DNA from: Shewanella sp. MR-4
GTDB lineage: Bacteria; Pseudomonadota; Gammaproteobacteria; Enterobacterales; Shewanellaceae
DNA: 64,000 bases
Direction: 5' to 3'
NCBI RefSeq assembly: GCF_000014685.1
Contig: NC_008321.1
Coordinates: forward strand, 124,001 to 188,000
Below, one piece after another: positions 24,499 to 33,314 of this stretch (the first letter of the stretch is position 1; each line of letters starts with the position of its first letter). Position numbers and translations under genes: made by a program. The notes under the pieces are model-generated. The model saw nothing but the letters and a program-made list of their open reading frames with translations. It was not told the origin of the DNA and ran no database searches.

Positions 24499-27400
24499 TC
24501 AAGTATTTATGCTCTTCTCTTGTGGCGCTAAGCACAAGATTTTCGGCAAGGTTTGGTTGAGCAGTGGCGTAATCTCATCAAATGGCAGAGGCTTAGAGAT
24601 CAAATAGCCTTGTGCATAGTGGCAACCTAAGTCGCGGAGGAATTTCCATTGGGCCTCGGTTTCTATCCCCTCGGCGACAAGCTCCATTTCAAGGCTCTGG
24701 CCCATCATCACAATGGCTTTGACTAGATTGGCGTTAGAACTGTTATCGAGGGCGTTTTCCACAAAACTGCGGTCGATCTTGATTACCGAAATAGGGAATT
24801 TCTTCAAATAACTCAAAGATGAATAGCCTGTACCAAAGTCATCGATATAAATCTGCGAGCCTAGGTGGCGAATAGATTCTAGGGTGCTTAGGCAGTGGCT
24901 CGCATCGCCCATCAGCATGCTCTCGGTGATCTCGATATGCACGTTTCTGGGATTGATATGGTGACGGTTAAAGCATTCCTGCAATACTTGGTCGAAGCCG
25001 AGGCCACGGGTGTTAATGCACTGACGGCTGGAGACATTGATGGCGACATTCAGGTTGAGTCCCATATGTTGCCATTGTCTTAAATCATGCATGGCTTGGT
25101 TGAGCACCCATTCGCCCATAGGCTCGATGAGTCCAGTTTCTTCGGCGATACCGATAAACTGGTCTGGCGGGATCAGTCCTAAGTCGGGATCTTGCCAGCG
25201 GATCAGCGCCTCGACACTACAGATTTGTCCCGTTTTCATATCCACAATCGGTTGATAATGTAAGGTAAATTCATTTTGTGCCACGGCACGGCGCAGCCGT
25301 TGTTCAAGCTCCATGCGGGCAAACATGGCTTGGTTCATGCCAGAGGTGAAGTACTTGAAGTTATTGCGTCCGGCGTCCTTTGCTTGATACATGGCCATTT
25401 CGGTATTGCGGGTCAGGGAGCTCACATCTAGCCCGTCTTCGGGGTAGACGCCAATGCCGAAGCTGGCAGAAATTTGGATTTCCCGCTCATTCAAGTTAAA
25501 GGGCGCGGCTAAGGTTTCAATGATCCGGCTCGCCATATGTTCAATCGCGAACTCATTGGTGACGCGGGGGAGGATAAGCACAAATTCGTCGCCACCGATG
25601 CGGGCGAGAAAGTCGTTCTTACCAGCAATATTTTCCAGTCGCTTAGCCACGTCTTGTAACAAGAGATCGCCCATGGCATGGCCTTGGACGTCATTGATAT
25701 ATTTGAATTGGTCTAAATCGATCAGCAGAATCGCCAGCTTGCGGGAGTCGTGTTGGGCGAGTTGGATTTCATGCTGCAGGCGCTCGTTAAACAGCTTACG
25801 ATTGGGTAGCCCAGTGAGTGTGTCGAAGTTTGCTTGATACCAGAGATCCTGCTCATATTGCTTACGCTTACTGATATCCATAAATAAACCAATATGTTGG
25901 ATTATTTCACCCCGTTCATTACGTACCACAGTAATAGCAAGATACTCGGGATACACTTGGCCATCTTTACGTTTATTCCAGATCTCGCCTTCCCATTTAC
26001 CTTCTTTTTGTAATGCTTCCCACATAGCCGTATAGAAATGGCTGGGATGGCGATTGGAGCTTAACAGTGATGGGCTGCGGCCCTTAACCTCTTCGAGGCT
26101 GTAACCTGTGATCTGGCTAAAGGCGGGGTTAACCAACTCGATATGATTGTCGGCATCCGTGACCATAATGCCTTCGGCAGAATAGTTAAATACGGCGGCG
26201 GCGCGGCTTAAGGCGTGGTTGGCCTTTTGGCGTTCGCTGATCATTCGATTCATGGCCTGAGCCATGCGTGCCAGCTCGTCGGAGCCAGAAGCATCGATAT
26301 TGATATTGAGCTGCGGATCGGCGGCCATTCGCTGCATATCATTGGCAATTCTAGTGATTTTAACCATAAAGCTGCGAATAATTTTGCGGCCGAGCCAGAG
26401 GGTAATCGCGGCGGTAAAAAGTGCGGAGAATAGATATAACCCGAGCAATGTGAGCGACTTAGTCTGTTCTACTTCACTCTGATGTGCCATGTTTGCGGTG
26501 ATTTCATCACTGATAGTGTGCAGCTTATTGATCCTATCGCTGGTGAGCGACCACCAGTGCTTACTGCTGACCGGATGCGGTGGCATCAATAGTTTATTGA
26601 TGGCGGCACTCAGGTCGTTGTCATTCACATGGATAAGGGCGCTGATCTCTTCGAGTGATAGCTGTTGACGCTTCAACTGCTGCAACTGGTTCATGCAGAA
26701 CTGATATTGGTCTATACCGTCTTCAATGGTTTTCACCGCAGGCTTAAGATCAGGAATATTGCGGATCTCATGATTTAACTCATCGAGATTGAGCTGAATA
26801 ATCGACAGTGCCTTAGTAAATTTATCCAGCGCGGCATTGTCTCCCTTAATCAAATAGTCTTGAAAACTATCGATTAAACCACCGTAGCCCAAGTGGGCAT
26901 TGATATTCTGTACTAAGGTGCTGACGCGGATTTGTTGCTCTATTTGCTGGCTAATCTTGAGGATACGCAGATTTTCCGGAGAGGTTTGCATCTTGCGGAT
27001 TAAGGACTGACGGTTGGAAATCGAGGCATTACTGGCATGTTCTATGGCTTGGCCGTATTCGTACATTATGGTGCTAATCGCACGGTAATCATTAATGTTC
27101 AGCACCTGCGACAACAACATATGATTAATGGCACTGCGCTCTTTTACCGCCAGCTGTTGCACCATAAGCAAATTAAGCAAATCTGTGTAGGCTCTAGATT
27201 GGCTAATATCGTTGGTTTGTAGCTGTAGTTGCTGGATGAGTTTAACCAGCTCGGTATTGAACTGATTATACAAATCGATAAAGGCCTTGGGATGCTGATC
27301 TAGAGCCTCTTGGCGCCCCGACGCTAACCTATGACTTAGCAGCGTTAGAGTATTGAGTTGCTCCTGCAACTGCACGGCGGCGAGTTGATTGCGGCCTAAA

Positions 27401-27732
27401 GCGGGCATCAAGTTGCTCAATGCCGAGCCATTGAGTAGCGCATCTAAGGCATCGGAGGTGATCTGTTGCTGCTGTAGGAGGCGTGTTTCTTCTTGAGGAG
27501 ACGCGGGGCCAGAAAGCTGGGCACTGAGGCCGTATTCATTGTGCAGTTGGAAGAGTAATTCAGTGGTTTGTGCTGTCGCTTGGATTGCCAGATGGTTCTG
27601 ATTGGCGGAGCGATATTCCTTCACAAGTACATACATCCGCGACAGTACAAAAATACTCATCATCAGCAAAGGTAGCAGTGAAAACAGAATGAGTTTCTGC
27701 TTCAGGCTGAGATGCTGTAGCATGGATGGCAT
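24499..27732 (-). CDS. NIT-HAMP-PAS-GGDEF-EAL cyclic-di-GMP regulatory protein
   Basis: A 1077-residue membrane protein. TM1 spans about 13-33. A long periplasmic helical region (about 40-420) with AIQATAQTTELLFQLHNEYGLSAQL matches the NIT (nitrate/nitrite-sensing-like) domain. TM2 is about 425-446. HAMP and then PAS follow (PAS about 510-620: IELVNPAFSQITGYSLEEVKG). GGDEF lies near 640-800 with the motif GGDEF at about 713, and EAL near 815-1060 with EALIRW at 841 and the DDFGTGYSS loop. Both catalytic signatures are intact, so synthesis and breakdown of c-di-GMP are both possible. NIT assignment is from pattern, and the ligand is not shown. ATG at 27732 sits behind AGGAG. Confidence 0.88.
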   Translation of the reverse strand: MPSMLQHLSLKQKLILFSLLPLLMMSIFVLSRMYVLVKEYRSANQNHLAIQATAQTTELLFQLHNEYGLSAQLSGPASPQEETRLLQQQQITSDALDALLNGSALSNLMPALGRNQLAAVQLQEQLNTLTLLSHRLASGRQEALDQHPKAFIDLYNQFNTELVKLIQQLQLQTNDISQSRAYTDLLNLLMVQQLAVKERSAINHMLLSQVLNINDYRAISTIMYEYGQAIEHASNASISNRQSLIRKMQTSPENLRILKISQQIEQQIRVSTLVQNINAHLGYGGLIDSFQDYLIKGDNAALDKFTKALSIIQLNLDELNHEIRNIPDLKPAVKTIEDGIDQYQFCMNQLQQLKRQQLSLEEISALIHVNDNDLSAAINKLLMPPHPVSSKHWWSLTSDRINKLHTISDEITANMAHQSEVEQTKSLTLLGLYLFSALFTAAITLWLGRKIIRSFMVKITRIANDMQRMAADPQLNINIDASGSDELARMAQAMNRMISERQKANHALSRAAAVFNYSAEGIMVTDADNHIELVNPAFSQITGYSLEEVKGRSPSLLSSNRHPSHFYTAMWEALQKEGKWEGEIWNKRKDGQVYPEYLAITVVRNERGEIIQHIGLFMDISKRKQYEQDLWYQANFDTLTGLPNRKLFNERLQHEIQLAQHDSRKLAILLIDLDQFKYINDVQGHAMGDLLLQDVAKRLENIAGKNDFLARIGGDEFVLILPRVTNEFAIEHMASRIIETLAAPFNLNEREIQISASFGIGVYPEDGLDVSSLTRNTEMAMYQAKDAGRNNFKYFTSGMNQAMFARMELEQRLRRAVAQNEFTLHYQPIVDMKTGQICSVEALIRWQDPDLGLIPPDQFIGIAEETGLIEPMGEWVLNQAMHDLRQWQHMGLNLNVAINVSSRQCINTRGLGFDQVLQECFNRHHINPRNVHIEITESMLMGDASHCLSTLESIRHLGSQIYIDDFGTGYSSLSYLKKFPISVIKIDRSFVENALDNSSNANLVKAIVMMGQSLEMELVAEGIETEAQWKFLRDLGCHYAQGYLISKPLPFDEITPLLNQTLPKILCLAPQEKSINT

Positions 27733-28036
27733 GTAAAATTACTCCTACTTTTGCCTGGTTGGAGACATAAAAAATCAAGGCATAACCTTGATGAGTTGAA
27801 AACGAAATGACCAGACACTGGGTGTGGATATTTAACATAGAAGCGAGAGGGTCGCGACCCCTAGTTTATGGATATCTAATCTAGCTCACGAAATTCAGTT
27901 ATTTATTATATATGAGTAACGTATTATTTTTATTAGTGTATTTACTCTCCTAGCAAACAAACAATTTCTTTGTCTGTGATATCTAATTGGATTTGATACA
28001 AAAGCTGAGTTTTTGTATCTAGGACTGCAGGCAAAT
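27733..28036. other. AT-rich intergenic region
   Basis: About 300 bp upstream of the NIT-GGDEF-EAL gene and downstream of the ribB terminator. No credible coding sequence. It is AT-rich (for example TATTATATATGAG near 27905) and must carry the promoter of the c-di-GMP gene. Confidence 0.5.
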
Positions 28037-28068
28037 AAAAAGGACGCGGGCAGAGCCGACGTCCTTTA
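28037..28068 (-). terminator. Terminator of ribB
   Basis: On the minus strand, stem AAAGGACG / CGTCCTTT with a 14-nt loop, followed by TTTTTATTTG. It lies about 25 bp after the ribB stop. Confidence 0.8.
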
Positions 28069-28093
28069 AATCGAATTCCGCCTGTGGGGTTAA

Positions 28094-28747
28094 TTAGCCA
28101 ACATTGGCTAATAGCGACTTACGGTAAACAACGATATCTTCAATCGTCAGCACAGGCATATTGTGCGCTGCACCAAAGGCGATGATTTCTGGCAGACGCG
28201 CCATAGTGCCATCGGGATTGGTGACTTCACATAACACGCCCGCAGGCTTGAGGCCGGCCAGTTGCATTAAATCAATAGTGCCTTCGGTATGGCCACGGCG
28301 AGTTAATACACCACCGGGCTGGGCGCGCAGTGGGTACACATGGCCTGGGCGAGCTAAATCACTTGGCTTAGCATTGTCGGCGATAGCGGCTTTAATGGTG
28401 GTGACGCGGTCCGCAGCCGAAACGCCAGTGGTGACTCCCACTTTGGCTTCGATACTCACGGTAAACGCGGTGCCATATTGGCTCGAGTTGTTTTCGACCA
28501 TAGGTGGCAGCTCAAGGGCTTTGACCTTTTCATCTGGTAAACACAAACACACGATACCGCTGCATTCGCGGATCAGCATGGCCATTTGCGCATTGGTCAG
28601 TGACTCGGCGGCAAAAATTAAGTCGCCTTCGTTTTCTCTATCTTCGTCATCGACGACCAACACACCTTGGCCTTGGCGCAGGGCTTCAAGACCCGCTTCA
28701 ACGCGTTCGATAGCAGTACCAAAAGGAGCAAGTAAAGACTGATTCAT
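28094..28747 (-). CDS. ribB: 3,4-dihydroxy-2-butanone 4-phosphate synthase
   Basis: A 217-residue enzyme making 3,4-dihydroxy-2-butanone 4-phosphate from ribulose 5-phosphate for riboflavin synthesis. It shows VLVVDDEDRENEGDLIFAAE (acidic metal-binding loop), IRECSGIVCLCL, TGVSAADRVTTIKAAI, and PGHVYPLRAQPGGVLTRRGHTE with its catalytic residues. It is a stand-alone RibB, not the RibBA fusion, and the length equals the E. coli enzyme. Control by an FMN riboswitch upstream is clear. The gene is single and ends in a terminator. Confidence 0.95.
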   Translation of the reverse strand: MNQSLLAPFGTAIERVEAGLEALRQGQGVLVVDDEDRENEGDLIFAAESLTNAQMAMLIRECSGIVCLCLPDEKVKALELPPMVENNSSQYGTAFTVSIEAKVGVTTGVSAADRVTTIKAAIADNAKPSDLARPGHVYPLRAQPGGVLTRRGHTEGTIDLMQLAGLKPAGVLCEVTNPDGTMARLPEIIAFGAAHNMPVLTIEDIVVYRKSLLANVG

Positions 28748-28804
28748 GGTTAATATCCTTCAAAAATACGACATGGGAATTTCCAGAATCAGGGCGTGCA
28801 GAAA

Positions 28805-28837
28805 TACAGCCTTTACCCCAATAGGGGTTGAGCTGTA
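28805..28837 (-). promoter_or_regulatory. Hairpin in the ribB leader (possible riboswitch expression platform)
   Basis: A nested stem, TACAGC / GCTGTA outside and ACCCC / GGGGT inside, lies between the FMN aptamer and ribB. On the minus strand it is followed only by a short TTTC, so a classical terminator is not certain. It could be part of the switch controlling termination or translation. Confidence 0.4.
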
Positions 28838-28961
28838 GCAATAGACCCATTTAAGCTCAATGGCTTACGTCGGTTAATTGCAAAATATGAGGCTAACATT
28901 CAGATGACGATGGCTTTCGCTCATTGGCTGAAACGAAGCGCCTGCATCCTAATGTTGTCTT

Positions 28962-29190
28962 ACATTCTCTTCCATCCGGACTCAGTACCGTTGCAATGTT
29001 TGCAAACAGTCCATTACCGTCGGCTCTGGAATAGTAGCGCTCGATAGGCGTTAACCATAACGAGACAAGCTAAGTCACCAGATCTGCTGACCCCGAAATT
29101 GCGTTCGGGCGCTCGCGGGCTTTAGTGGGGGTGAGAACGGCTCACGGCACTATTTACCGCCGGTGGGGAGTTTCACCCCGCCCTGAGAAT
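28962..29190 (-). ncRNA. FMN riboswitch (RFN element)
   Basis: Read on the minus strand, the conserved segments appear in order: TCAGGGCGGGGTGAAACTCC and CCACCGGCGGTAAATAGTGC at the 5' side, GCCCGCGAGCG, GGTCAGCAGATCTGGTG, CCAGAGCCGACGGT, and AGTCCGGATGGAAGAGAAT at the 3' side. These are the helices and loops of the RFN aptamer. It lies about 215 nt upstream of ribB, with which it is cotranscribed, and represses it when FMN is plentiful. Confidence 0.95.
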
Positions 29191-29434
29191 TGTTGTCAGG
29201 CCTTGGCCTAAAAACGCGGTTATGTTGCGCCTATTTAGTTGGAATGGCAATAAAATCGCGCCATAAATTGGGCAATGTTTGCGCAAGCGCACAACTGGCC
29301 GCCAAGCTTAAACCAGCATCATCTTTAGGAAACTCGCAACAAGCGCTAGCTTGGGTATATCATATCCGGCACATTAACTTATTGGCTTGCCGTCGTGCCC
29401 CACGATGGTGTTTGAACGTCACAAGGACGTATAA

Positions 29435-31570
29435 ATGCGCACTCTGCTGCTTACTTTAGGTCTCGCTATGCTATTACCCGGTTGCTCCACTCCAAAAGGG
29501 CAAGTCTCTGCGCCCGTTGCGGAAAAAATTCCCCATGTGATGACCTTGCACGGGGTCACGCGCACCGACGATTACTACTGGATGCGCGACGATAAACGCC
29601 AAGATCCTAAGGTCTTGGCGCATCTGAATGCCGAAAATCGTTACACCCAAGCCTACTTTAAGCCGCTTAAGTCATTACAGGATGGGTTGTTTAACGAACT
29701 GACTGGGCGCTTAGTGGCCGACGAGTCGAGCGTGCCTTACCAATGGCACCAGCACAGCTATTACCGCCGCTACCAAGAGGGCGGCGAATATCCGCTGATC
29801 GCCCGCAAAGGCAGTGACGGGATTGAGCAAATGATGCTGGACGTGAATGAGCGCGCTAAGGGCCATGAGTTTTATGGTTTAGGTGGCGTCAGCGTCAGCC
29901 CGGATGAAACCATGTTGGCCTTCGGTGAGGATGTCTTAAGCCGCCGCGTGTATAACATCTACTTTAAAGATATTGAGTCCGGCGCCATGATCACCGATGT
30001 GCTTGAAAACACAGAGGGACGCATCGTTTGGGGCAATGACAATCGCCATGTGTTTTATATCGCCAAAGATCTGCAAACCCTGCTGGGTTACCGCGTGTAT
30101 CGCCACGAACTCGGCACGCCACAATCGCGCGATGTGTTGGTGTATGAGGAGCAAGACGATGCTTACTACATCTCCCTCGGCAAGAGTTTAGACGAGTCGC
30201 AAATTGTGCTGTTCCACGAGAGCACCACAACCAGCGAAGTGTCTGTGCTGGATGCTAACGATCCCCTAAGCCTGTTCAAACCTGTGCTGGCGCGGGAAGA
30301 AGGCCATGAATACAGCGTCTCGAAACTGGGCGACAGCTATTACATTCTCACCAACTGGCAGGCGACTAACTTCCGTTTGATGAAAGTGGCGATTAAGGAT
30401 GCCGCCGATAAGTCCAAATGGCAGGAAGTGGTTGCCCATAATCCCAATGCGCGCATCGAAGACGAGCTGGTGCTAAAGGATTACCTGATTATTCAAACCC
30501 GTGAAAATGGTCTGACACGCATTAAAGTGATGCCATTCAATGGTCAAAAGCCCTTTGAGCTGAGTTTTGACGAGCCCGCCTATGTGCTCGGTTTAGATGT
30601 TAACGCCCAGCAAGATAGCGATAAGTTACGGATTTTCTACTCGAGCCTGACTACGCCCGAGGCGATTTATGAGTACCACTTAAGCAATCCCGATAGACGC
30701 GATCTGCTTAAGCAGGAGCAAGTGCTCGGCGGCTTCGATGCCAGCCAATACCGCGCCGAACGTTTATTTGTCACCGCCCGCGATGGCGCTAAGGTGCCAG
30801 TGTCCTTGGTGTATCGTAAGGATAAGTTCAACAAAGACGGCACCAACCCTCTGTACCAATATGGTTATGGTTCATATGGTTACACAGTAGAGCCTGACTT
30901 TTCGTCGTCGGTTATCAGTTTGCTCGACCGCGGCTTTGTATATGCCATCGCCCATGTGCGCGGCAGCGAAATGTTAGGTCGCCCTTGGTACGATGCGGGT
31001 AAGTTGCTGAATAAAAAGAATACCTTTAATGACTTTATCGATGTCACCACCGCCTTAACCGAGCAAGGTTATGGCGATAAAAATAAAGTGGTGGCCTCGG
31101 GCGGCAGTGCTGGCGGGCTGTTAATGGGCGCGATTGCCAATATGGCGCCTGAAAAGTACTTTGCCATTGCAGCACATGTGCCCTTTGTGGATGTGGTCAC
31201 GACCATGCTCGATGAGTCAATTCCGCTCACCACCAACGAGTACGATGAATGGGGTAATCCAAACGAGAAAACCTATTTCGACTATATGCTCAGCTACTCG
31301 CCCTACGACAATGTTGCCGACCATGAGTACCCACACCTGTTGGTCACCACAGGTTTGCATGATTCGCAGGTGCAGTATTTCGAGCCAGCTAAATGGGTAG
31401 CAAAACTGCGTGAAGTGCAAAATAAATGGTACAAACTGGACGATAAGGTGTTGTTATTCGACGTTAATATGGATGCTGGACACGGTGGTAAGAGTGGCCG
31501 TTACCGCCAGTATCAAGACACAGCGCAGGAATATGCCTTCTTCTTAAGCCTGCTCGGCATGACTAAGTAG
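29435..31570 (+). CDS. ptrB: S9 family prolyl oligopeptidase / oligopeptidase B, lipoprotein form
   Basis: A 711-residue serine peptidase of the oligopeptidase B branch. Unlike the cytoplasmic E. coli enzyme, it starts with a lipoprotein signal: MRTLLLTLGLAMLLPGC, with the lipidated Cys17. It should thus be anchored at the periplasmic or outer-membrane face. A beta-propeller region (DDYYWMRDDKRQDPKVLAHLNAEN opening) precedes the alpha/beta hydrolase domain. The triad is Ser558 in GGSAGG, Asp643 in GLHDSQV and His683 in DAGHGGKSGR. Family members cut peptides after basic residues. The gene is followed 10 bp later by the GIY-YIG gene. Confidence 0.85.
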   Translation: MRTLLLTLGLAMLLPGCSTPKGQVSAPVAEKIPHVMTLHGVTRTDDYYWMRDDKRQDPKVLAHLNAENRYTQAYFKPLKSLQDGLFNELTGRLVADESSVPYQWHQHSYYRRYQEGGEYPLIARKGSDGIEQMMLDVNERAKGHEFYGLGGVSVSPDETMLAFGEDVLSRRVYNIYFKDIESGAMITDVLENTEGRIVWGNDNRHVFYIAKDLQTLLGYRVYRHELGTPQSRDVLVYEEQDDAYYISLGKSLDESQIVLFHESTTTSEVSVLDANDPLSLFKPVLAREEGHEYSVSKLGDSYYILTNWQATNFRLMKVAIKDAADKSKWQEVVAHNPNARIEDELVLKDYLIIQTRENGLTRIKVMPFNGQKPFELSFDEPAYVLGLDVNAQQDSDKLRIFYSSLTTPEAIYEYHLSNPDRRDLLKQEQVLGGFDASQYRAERLFVTARDGAKVPVSLVYRKDKFNKDGTNPLYQYGYGSYGYTVEPDFSSSVISLLDRGFVYAIAHVRGSEMLGRPWYDAGKLLNKKNTFNDFIDVTTALTEQGYGDKNKVVASGGSAGGLLMGAIANMAPEKYFAIAAHVPFVDVVTTMLDESIPLTTNEYDEWGNPNEKTYFDYMLSYSPYDNVADHEYPHLLVTTGLHDSQVQYFEPAKWVAKLREVQNKWYKLDDKVLLFDVNMDAGHGGKSGRYRQYQDTAQEYAFFLSLLGMTK

Positions 31571-31580
31571 GCGCCAACGG

Positions 31581-32012
31581 GTGACCGATTTAGTGATTGA
31601 AGCCGCTAATTCAACTCCCTCGGCTAGCCCCCAAAAAGGGGCTAGCCAAGCGCCAGCTGTTAACCAAACTCAGCTTTCGAGCAAGCCTGAAGCGCAAGTA
31701 ACTGAGCAAGCTGTGACTTCGGAGCAAGACGCGACATCAGAGATAGAACAAGTCTCGACGTGGTATTTGTACCTTATCCGTTGCGCCAATGGCCACTTAT
31801 ACACAGGCATCACCACAGATGTCGCCCGCCGCTTTAACGAACATCAATCAAGCAGCCCCAAGGCAGCAAAGTACCTGCGCGGCAAAGGGCCATTAACCCT
31901 GATGTATCAAGAGCAAGTCGGCACCCGCAGTGATGCACTCAAGCGTGAGATTGCGGTTAAAAAGTTAAGCCGCAGTCAAAAGCTGGCGTTGATTGAATCT
32001 GTACTCAGATGA
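31581..32012 (+). CDS. GIY-YIG domain protein (UPF0213/YhbQ-like)
   Basis: A 143-residue protein if the GTG at 31581 is used. The last ~85 residues form a GIY-YIG endonuclease domain (WYLYLIRCANGHLYTGITTDVARRFNEHQ and the KAAKYLRGKGPL block), like the small YhbQ family. The first ~58 residues are Ser/Thr/Gln/Ala-rich, low in complexity and probably disordered. No ribosome binding site precedes the GTG, so the true start could be further in. A strong inverted repeat lies inside this N-terminal part (31622-31647). YhbQ nuclease activity is weakly documented; biological role unknown. Confidence 0.75.
   Translation: MTDLVIEAANSTPSASPQKGASQAPAVNQTQLSSKPEAQVTEQAVTSEQDATSEIEQVSTWYLYLIRCANGHLYTGITTDVARRFNEHQSSSPKAAKYLRGKGPLTLMYQEQVGTRSDALKREIAVKKLSRSQKLALIESVLR
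31622..31647 (+). repeat. 10-bp inverted repeat inside the GIY-YIG gene start
   Basis: GGCTAGCCCC (31622-31631) and GGGGCTAGCC (31638-31647) pair perfectly around a 6-nt loop. In the message it would form a strong hairpin about 40 nt after the GTG, and could act as an attenuator or mark where transcription of the upstream gene is slowed. Confidence 0.5.
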
Positions 32013-32070
32013 CACTGAACACTGACATCATTCAGATCTTATTGTTTTAGGTAAAAGCTAAATCAACGTC

Positions 32071-32168
32071 GTGGGGCTTCACCCCACACCCGACCAAGGA
32101 GGACTGCTCGTCCTATCCTCTTGGCCTATTGTTTTCACATCAGCCAAGACGTCCCTGGCGCCCTTGGC
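32071..32168 (+). repeat. Group of stem-loops downstream of the GIY-YIG gene
   Basis: Three stems in a row: GTGGGG / CCCCAC (32071-32087), an imperfect CCAAGGAGGA / TCCTATCCTCTTGG stem (32094-32124), and GCCAAG / CTTGGC (32143-32168). The first two, joined by CACCCGACC, resemble a palindromic intergenic repeat type that recurs in gammaproteobacterial genomes. This resemblance is from memory and no copy count is known here. Confidence 0.5.
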
Positions 32169-32205
32169 TCATTGCCAAATTTGCTATCGCTTCCGAAGGA
32201 TGCGT
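32106..32205 (+). repeat. Left copy of a diverged inverted repeat
   Basis: The stretch beginning GCTCGTCCTATC, through GTTTTCACATCAGCCAAGAC, to GCTATCGCTTCCGAAGGATG, matches the reverse complement of 33315-33437 with the same order of conserved blocks and a divergent middle. Confidence 0.5.
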
Positions 32206-32391
32206 ATTCTGTTGCTTAGAGTTCGCCGTTAGTCGCTAGTATTGCAAGATCCATGGGAGTCACGATTAAATCACGCATTACAAACGAGAACAAAGCGTAT
32301 GTACTCCAACTCATTCCATACACATCGACGTTGAAATCAGACATGAGTTTCCAAGCTCTAGACTTCCCTGTTCGGCAACCCGTACGGCAAA

Positions 32392-32973
32392 TCAGCGCGA
32401 CCACAGGTTAAGCGTTGGCATACCATATATACCAAAACGGTGTTTACTCTGTGGAATACCAAATTTCCCCATGCTATCTTGCACTGGGTTAGCTTTCAAA
32501 TATGCTTTTATTTTCTCTCGATCACCAATATTCGGAACCTGCTCAATATCAAGGAACGTTATTACACTACTGTCGGCTTCATATTGAGCATCAAGTTCAG
32601 CCATTTTTATTTCAACAGCTTTGTATGCGCGCTCTAAATCTTCGGTAGAGTTTATGCTAAAAAATTTTGTGTATTTTACAAGTGTATTTTTACCAACAAT
32701 TAGTTCACTTGATAAGCCGGTTGCAATGCTCCACCTGCCATTGCCTCGTGCTACAAATTTCTTCTTTTTCGGATTAAAGCGAATAGGAGTATGAGCATGA
32801 AACCAATCAATGACGGTTTCAGCATCTTCGATTAGTCTGATGAGATTGTTTAAAGGTTCCAGATCCTTAGTTTGCATAGTGTATTCTGCAAGCATAACCG
32901 TCAGCAGGTGCAGCTGAAAAGAATACAGGTCAATACGATCAATTAGTAAATTGATTTTCTTTTTTAGTTTCAT
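32392..32973 (-). CDS. Orphan hypothetical protein
   Basis: A 193-residue protein of no recognised family. It begins with a basic stretch (KLKKKINLLIDRIDLYSFQL), then shows long amphipathic helices, a charged KKKKFVARGNGRW segment around residue 82, and a C-terminal part with HRFGIYGMPTLNLWSR. It has no signal peptide and no clear membrane segment. Start at 32973 is chosen because AAAGGAAAAGT precedes it; the extra upstream codons begin with TTG. The gene is distinctly AT-rich beside its neighbours and sits between inverted repeat copies, which suggests acquisition. The C-terminal end may be affected by the nearby junction. Confidence 0.55.
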   Translation of the reverse strand: MKLKKKINLLIDRIDLYSFQLHLLTVMLAEYTMQTKDLEPLNNLIRLIEDAETVIDWFHAHTPIRFNPKKKKFVARGNGRWSIATGLSSELIVGKNTLVKYTKFFSINSTEDLERAYKAVEIKMAELDAQYEADSSVITFLDIEQVPNIGDREKIKAYLKANPVQDSMGKFGIPQSKHRFGIYGMPTLNLWSR

Positions 32974-33314
32974 ACTTTTCCTTTTCCCCAAAGCGACTTA
33001 ATCGGCATGATGCTACTTTTATTTTTGTAATAATACCTTCTACTTCAAAGTTTAATCGGTGCCTAAGTAAACGACTGCAAGAACTAGATTGATAAATGCA
33101 CTTTAGTTATACCGCTATTATGAGCATAAGTTCTGTCGCATTAGTTTATCGAGACACCCACTGTTAAATTTTCTTACTGGAATGATAGGGCTGGAAAGCT
33201 CTTTTGGGGTTAACAGGTTACACCGAGAGAGCAGAAGTTCATCTCCCCAGCGAAGTTACTGAAGGGCGTTGAAGGCTCTTTATTAAAAAGATGTCTGCGT
33301 AGCTTTCGGGGGAA

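Larger units (their letters stand above)
32013..32391. other. Non-coding stretch left of the orphan gene
   Basis: About 380 bp after the GIY-YIG gene. It holds the stem-loops and left repeat copy described separately. The rest (32216-32391) contains only a 62-codon minus-strand frame with no recognisable similarity; I do not call it a gene. Confidence 0.5.

Noticed and set aside
28161..28742. 193-codon plus-strand frame opposite ribB
   Set aside because: It is a shadow of the ribB coding sequence with no start signal and protein-like composition only by chance.
32216..32404. 62-codon minus-strand frame after the orphan gene
   Set aside because: No ribosome binding site, no recognisable similarity, overlaps the orphan gene's end.
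32380..32410. GTTAAGC/GCTTAAC resembling an integron attC core at the end of the orphan gene
   Set aside because: The matching second core and the folded attC spacing are not found within the following 130 bp.
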